A stretch of 6,568 nt of DNA, from NCBI GenBank assembly GCA_017386805.1, contig JAFOGM010000166.1, positions 1 to 6,568 of the forward strand, read 5' to 3'. The position numbers and the translations under genes were made by a program. The notes under the pieces are model-generated. The model had not been told where the DNA came from. It ran no database searches and saw only the letters and a list, made by a program, of their open reading frames with translations. Within the stretch, counting starts at the first letter, position 1. Every line of letters starts with the position of its first letter. This document shows positions 4,770 through 6,568 of this stretch, in pieces. The stretch is from Bacillota bacterium. Its GTDB lineage: Bacteria > Bacillota > Clostridia > Peptostreptococcales > Anaerovoracaceae.

Positions 4770-5531
4770 TTATAATGCTTTGAGACAGTTCAGAGCCAGA
4801 CCAAACAAGCGATCCGCCTGATCCTTCACGCCGCTGGCCAGTCCCCGTCCATCCCAGTTATCTTCAGTCAGAACGTCTTCCGTATAGAAGAACTGTCCGA
4901 ATTTCACACCGCGGAATTTGCAGACCGCCAGAGCCGATGCGCTTTCCATGTCCACAGCGATACAGCCCTGTTCCTTGCGCTTGGCCATTTTGACTGCCGT
5001 TTCGCGGTAGATGGCATCTGTGGTCCAGACCTTCCCCAGACGAACGTTTTCTCCCGCCGCTTCCAGCGTTTCCTTCACCAGGTCCGTGACCTCGCCAAAG
5101 GAAACCTCATCCGAAGCCGGAAGGTAATGATAACTGACGCCTTCGTCCCGAAGGGCTGCCGTGGGAACGATGATCCCCCACTTGGGAATGTCTTCCGCCA
5201 GTACGCCGCAGCTTCCGAACATCATCACCGTCTTCGCCCCGCGGGAAATGACCTCTTCCAGATTGATGACGCAGGCAGGCGCCCCCACGCGGGACATGTA
5301 CGCCCCATAGCGAACTCCATCCTCTTCAAAAACGTAAACCGGAAGTCCGCCATCCTCCGTATCCAGGCGGCAGATGGTTTCCACCACACGGCCTTCCAGC
5401 GCCTTTTCCAGAAGTTTTTTGGAATAACAGGTCAGCACTTTTTCCGGGAAATGCTCCAGCTTCGGCGCCACCATGGACGGCTCAAAGATGGCTTTGGGAC
5501 TGGGATCAAATTGTTCTAATAAGGTACTCAT
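4770..5531 (-). CDS. Nucleoside phosphorylase (PNP/UDP family, uridine phosphorylase-like)
   Basis: The 253-residue protein belongs to the PNP_UDP_1 nucleoside phosphorylase family, cytoplasmic enzymes that split nucleosides with phosphate into a free base and ribose 1-phosphate for salvage. Recognisable elements are the phosphate-loop segment around Arg81 (YMSRVGAPA), GSCGVL (106-111), the AALRDEGVSYHY block (125-136), VWTTDAIYRET (168-178) and the ribose-binding AVDMESAS (192-199), where uridine phosphorylases carry EMES. The later QFFYTEDVLTEDNWD stretch (213-227) differs from both E. coli Udp and DeoD, so base preference is open: uridine, purine nucleosides or other. The N-terminal extension before residue 30 is longer than in E. 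coli Udp. Start choice is backed by AAGGAGGG at 5538-5545, six bases upstream. It forms a single-gene unit divergent from a DMT carrier. Confidence 0.88.
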   Translation of the reverse strand: MSTLLEQFDPSPKAIFEPSMVAPKLEHFPEKVLTCYSKKLLEKALEGRVVETICRLDTEDGGLPVYVFEEDGVRYGAYMSRVGAPACVINLEEVISRGAKTVMMFGSCGVLAEDIPKWGIIVPTAALRDEGVSYHYLPASDEVSFGEVTDLVKETLEAAGENVRLGKVWTTDAIYRETAVKMAKRKEQGCIAVDMESASALAVCKFRGVKFGQFFYTEDVLTEDNWDGRGLASGVKDQADRLFGLALNCLKAL

Positions 5532-5551
5532 GACACTCCCTCCTTTTCTCC

Positions 5552-5580
5552 ATCATAGCACTGAAACAGGGGGTTGTAAA
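5552..5580 (-). promoter_or_regulatory. Nucleoside phosphorylase promoter, TTTACA-17-TATGAT with extended -10
   Basis: On the minus strand TTTACA (5575-5580) and TATGAT (5552-5557) are 17 bases apart, and TGC precedes the -10. Transcription would start near 5545, inside or next to the AAGGAGGG ribosome binding site. This would leave an almost leaderless mRNA, so the exact start may be a few bases different. The -35 shares bases with the opposite promoter. Confidence 0.65.
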
Positions 5581-5584
5581 ACCC
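5571..5584. repeat. Small palindrome over both divergent -35 elements
   Basis: GGGTT (5571-5575) and AACCC (5580-5584) form a 5-base inverted repeat around GTAA. It spans the -35 hexamers of the phosphorylase promoter (minus) and the transporter promoter (plus). It could be an operator for joint control, but five-base arms are also possible by chance. Confidence 0.3.
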
Positions 5585-5603
5585 TCATTTCCCCATGTAT
5601 AAT
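5574..5603 (+). promoter_or_regulatory. Promoter of the second EamA gene, TTGTAA-18-TATAAT
   Basis: A perfect TATAAT (5598-5603) follows TTGTAA (5574-5579) at 18-base spacing. Transcription would begin near 5610, about 45 bases before the ATG at 5655. The -35 hexamer overlaps that of the opposite-strand promoter by five of six bases. Confidence 0.65.
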
Positions 5604-5654
5604 AAGACTAGTTGGAATTTCCCAGCATAAACCAAATCAAACGAGGTAACAACT

Positions 5655-6568
5655 ATGAATAGAAAAGCACTGGTCGGAAACGCACTTCTGCTGCTGACCG
5701 CCATCATCTGGGGTACTGCCTTCGCCGCACAGCGTGTCGGTATGGATCACATCGAGCCCTTCACCTTCGGGGCCTCCCGCTACGTGTTGGCAACTCTGGT
5801 CCTGATCCCCATCATCAAATTCTTCGAAGCGAAGGAAAAGAAAGCTCCCGGCTACCTTCCGCCCACTGCGGAACAGGCTGCCATTGAACGCAAGTTCACC
5901 ATCCGCGGCGGGATCACCTGCGGTCTAGTCCTGTTCATCGCCAGCTCCTTCCAGCAGATCGGTATCCAGTATACCTCTGCAGGTAAAACAGCTTTCATCA
6001 CCGCCCTGTATATCGTTCTGGTTCCGGTCTTCGGCCTGTTCCTGAAGAAAAAGGTCACCTGGCTGACCTGGCTGGGCGTTGCTCTCTCCGCTGTGGGTCT
6101 GTATCTGCTCTGCATCAAGGAAGACTTCACCATCGAAATGGGCGACCTGATTGTCTTCGGCTGTTCTATCTTCTTTGCAGTGCACATTCTCTGCTGCGAC
6201 TACTTCACCGACAAAGCCAACCCGGTCAAGCTGTCCTGCATCCAGTTCGCAACCGCTTGCGTTCTGTCCTGGATCGCTGCTTTCGCCACCGAAACCATCA
6301 CCATCGAAGGCATCATGGCAGCCGGCTTCGCCATCTTCTACTGCGGCGTCTTCTCCGCAGGCGTAGGTTACACCCTGCAGATGGTTGCTCAGAAGGACAC
6401 CGACCCCACCATCGCATCTCTGCTGATGAGTTTGGAATCCGTATTCGGCGCTGTGGGCGGCTACTTCATCCTGCATGAAGTCCTGGCTACCAAGGAACTG
6501 ATCGGCTGCGTGGTTATGTTCGCTGCCATCGTTGTAGCGCAGATCCCGCTTCCGGCGAAAAAAGAAAA
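5655..6568 (+). CDS. EamA/DMT-family transporter, 3' end outside the window
   Basis: Translation from the ATG at 5655 stays open for 304 codons to the last base of the window, with no stop codon. The N-terminus (MNRKALVGNALLLLTAIIWG, then TAF) is typical of DMT carriers. Ten hydrophobic segments fall near residues 6-24, 34-54, 85-104, 109-129, 135-153, 163-182, 191-210, 217-236, 254-274 and 280-297. Family landmarks are IWGTAF (18-23), the YTSAGKTAFITALYIVLVP block (106-124), and the second-repeat signature from GYTLQMVAQK (238-247) through SLLMSLESVFGA (255-266) to HE (274-275). A hydrophilic insert of about 30 residues (55-84) separates helices 2 and 3. The visible end, PLPAKKE, looks like a cytoplasmic tail, so probably only a few codons are missing. 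The ribosome binding site is modest (GAGG at 5643-5646, eight bases upstream). Substrate unknown; it is only distantly similar to the first EamA protein. Confidence 0.92.
   Translation, partial: MNRKALVGNALLLLTAIIWGTAFAAQRVGMDHIEPFTFGASRYVLATLVLIPIIKFFEAKEKKAPGYLPPTAEQAAIERKFTIRGGITCGLVLFIASSFQQIGIQYTSAGKTAFITALYIVLVPVFGLFLKKKVTWLTWLGVALSAVGLYLLCIKEDFTIEMGDLIVFGCSIFFAVHILCCDYFTDKANPVKLSCIQFATACVLSWIAAFATETITIEGIMAAGFAIFYCGVFSAGVGYTLQMVAQKDTDPTIASLLMSLESVFGAVGGYFILHEVLATKELIGCVVMFAAIVVAQIPLPAKKE

Noticed and set aside
5127..5519. 130-codon open frame on plus opposite the nucleoside phosphorylase
   Set aside because: Shadow of a clear family member on the minus strand; no ribosome binding site or recognisable domain.
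5925..6476. 183-codon open frame on minus opposite the second EamA gene
   Set aside because: The plus strand carries a full ten-helix transporter through this region; the long antisense frame follows from its codon bias.
1..6568. A multi-gene defence, biosynthetic or otherwise novel system
   Set aside because: All supported genes belong to known families, sit mostly in separate transcription units and do not form a functional set.

Overview
The window reads as an ordinary chromosomal stretch from an anaerobic, medium-GC member of the Bacillota, most likely the Clostridia. This is inferred from strong AGGAGG-type ribosome binding sites, sigma-A-like promoters, A-tract/stem/T-tract terminators, a two-iron superoxide reductase (an oxygen-defence enzyme typical of strict anaerobes), and a compact layout of mostly single-gene transcription units. 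I did not see RNA genes, CRISPR arrays or a biosynthetic or defence cluster.

Layout from left to right. Positions 1-89 appear foreign: the last 15 codons of an unrecognised plus-strand reading frame, then about 40 bases that run into the middle of a minus-strand branched-chain aminotransferase gene (ilvE). That gene keeps only its first 124 native codons, so it is broken, probably by an insertion sequence. Upstream of it on the same strand lie its promoter, a short leader, and nfo (endonuclease IV, 592-1431). A 399-base AT-rich gap (1432-1830) holds the nfo promoter with a cre-like palindrome and one or two plus-strand promoters. It is followed by a complete EamA/DMT transporter (1831-2715). 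This gene converges on a cold shock protein gene (2766-2981, minus), and the two share one bidirectional terminator. Divergent from csp is an AEC-family permease (start corrected to 3179, ending 4129). It converges on superoxide reductase (4245-4616, minus), with two terminators placed one after the other between them. Next are a nucleoside phosphorylase (4770-5531, minus) and, divergent from it, a second EamA/DMT transporter (5655 to the window end, stop codon not reached).

The genes do not form one pathway. They group loosely as housekeeping and stress functions (AP-site repair, superoxide removal, cold shock or RNA chaperone, nucleoside salvage) and metabolite export or transport (two DMT carriers and one AEC carrier). 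Almost every gene has its own promoter and terminator, so regulation is probably gene by gene.

The items most worth a second look are the ilvE disruption junction near position 89/90, the overlapping back-to-back promoters at 5552-5603 whose -35 hexamers share the same bases inside a small palindrome, and the near-consensus promoter at 1588-1616, which has no gene for more than 200 bases downstream. I found no convincing evidence of a previously undescribed multi-gene system.
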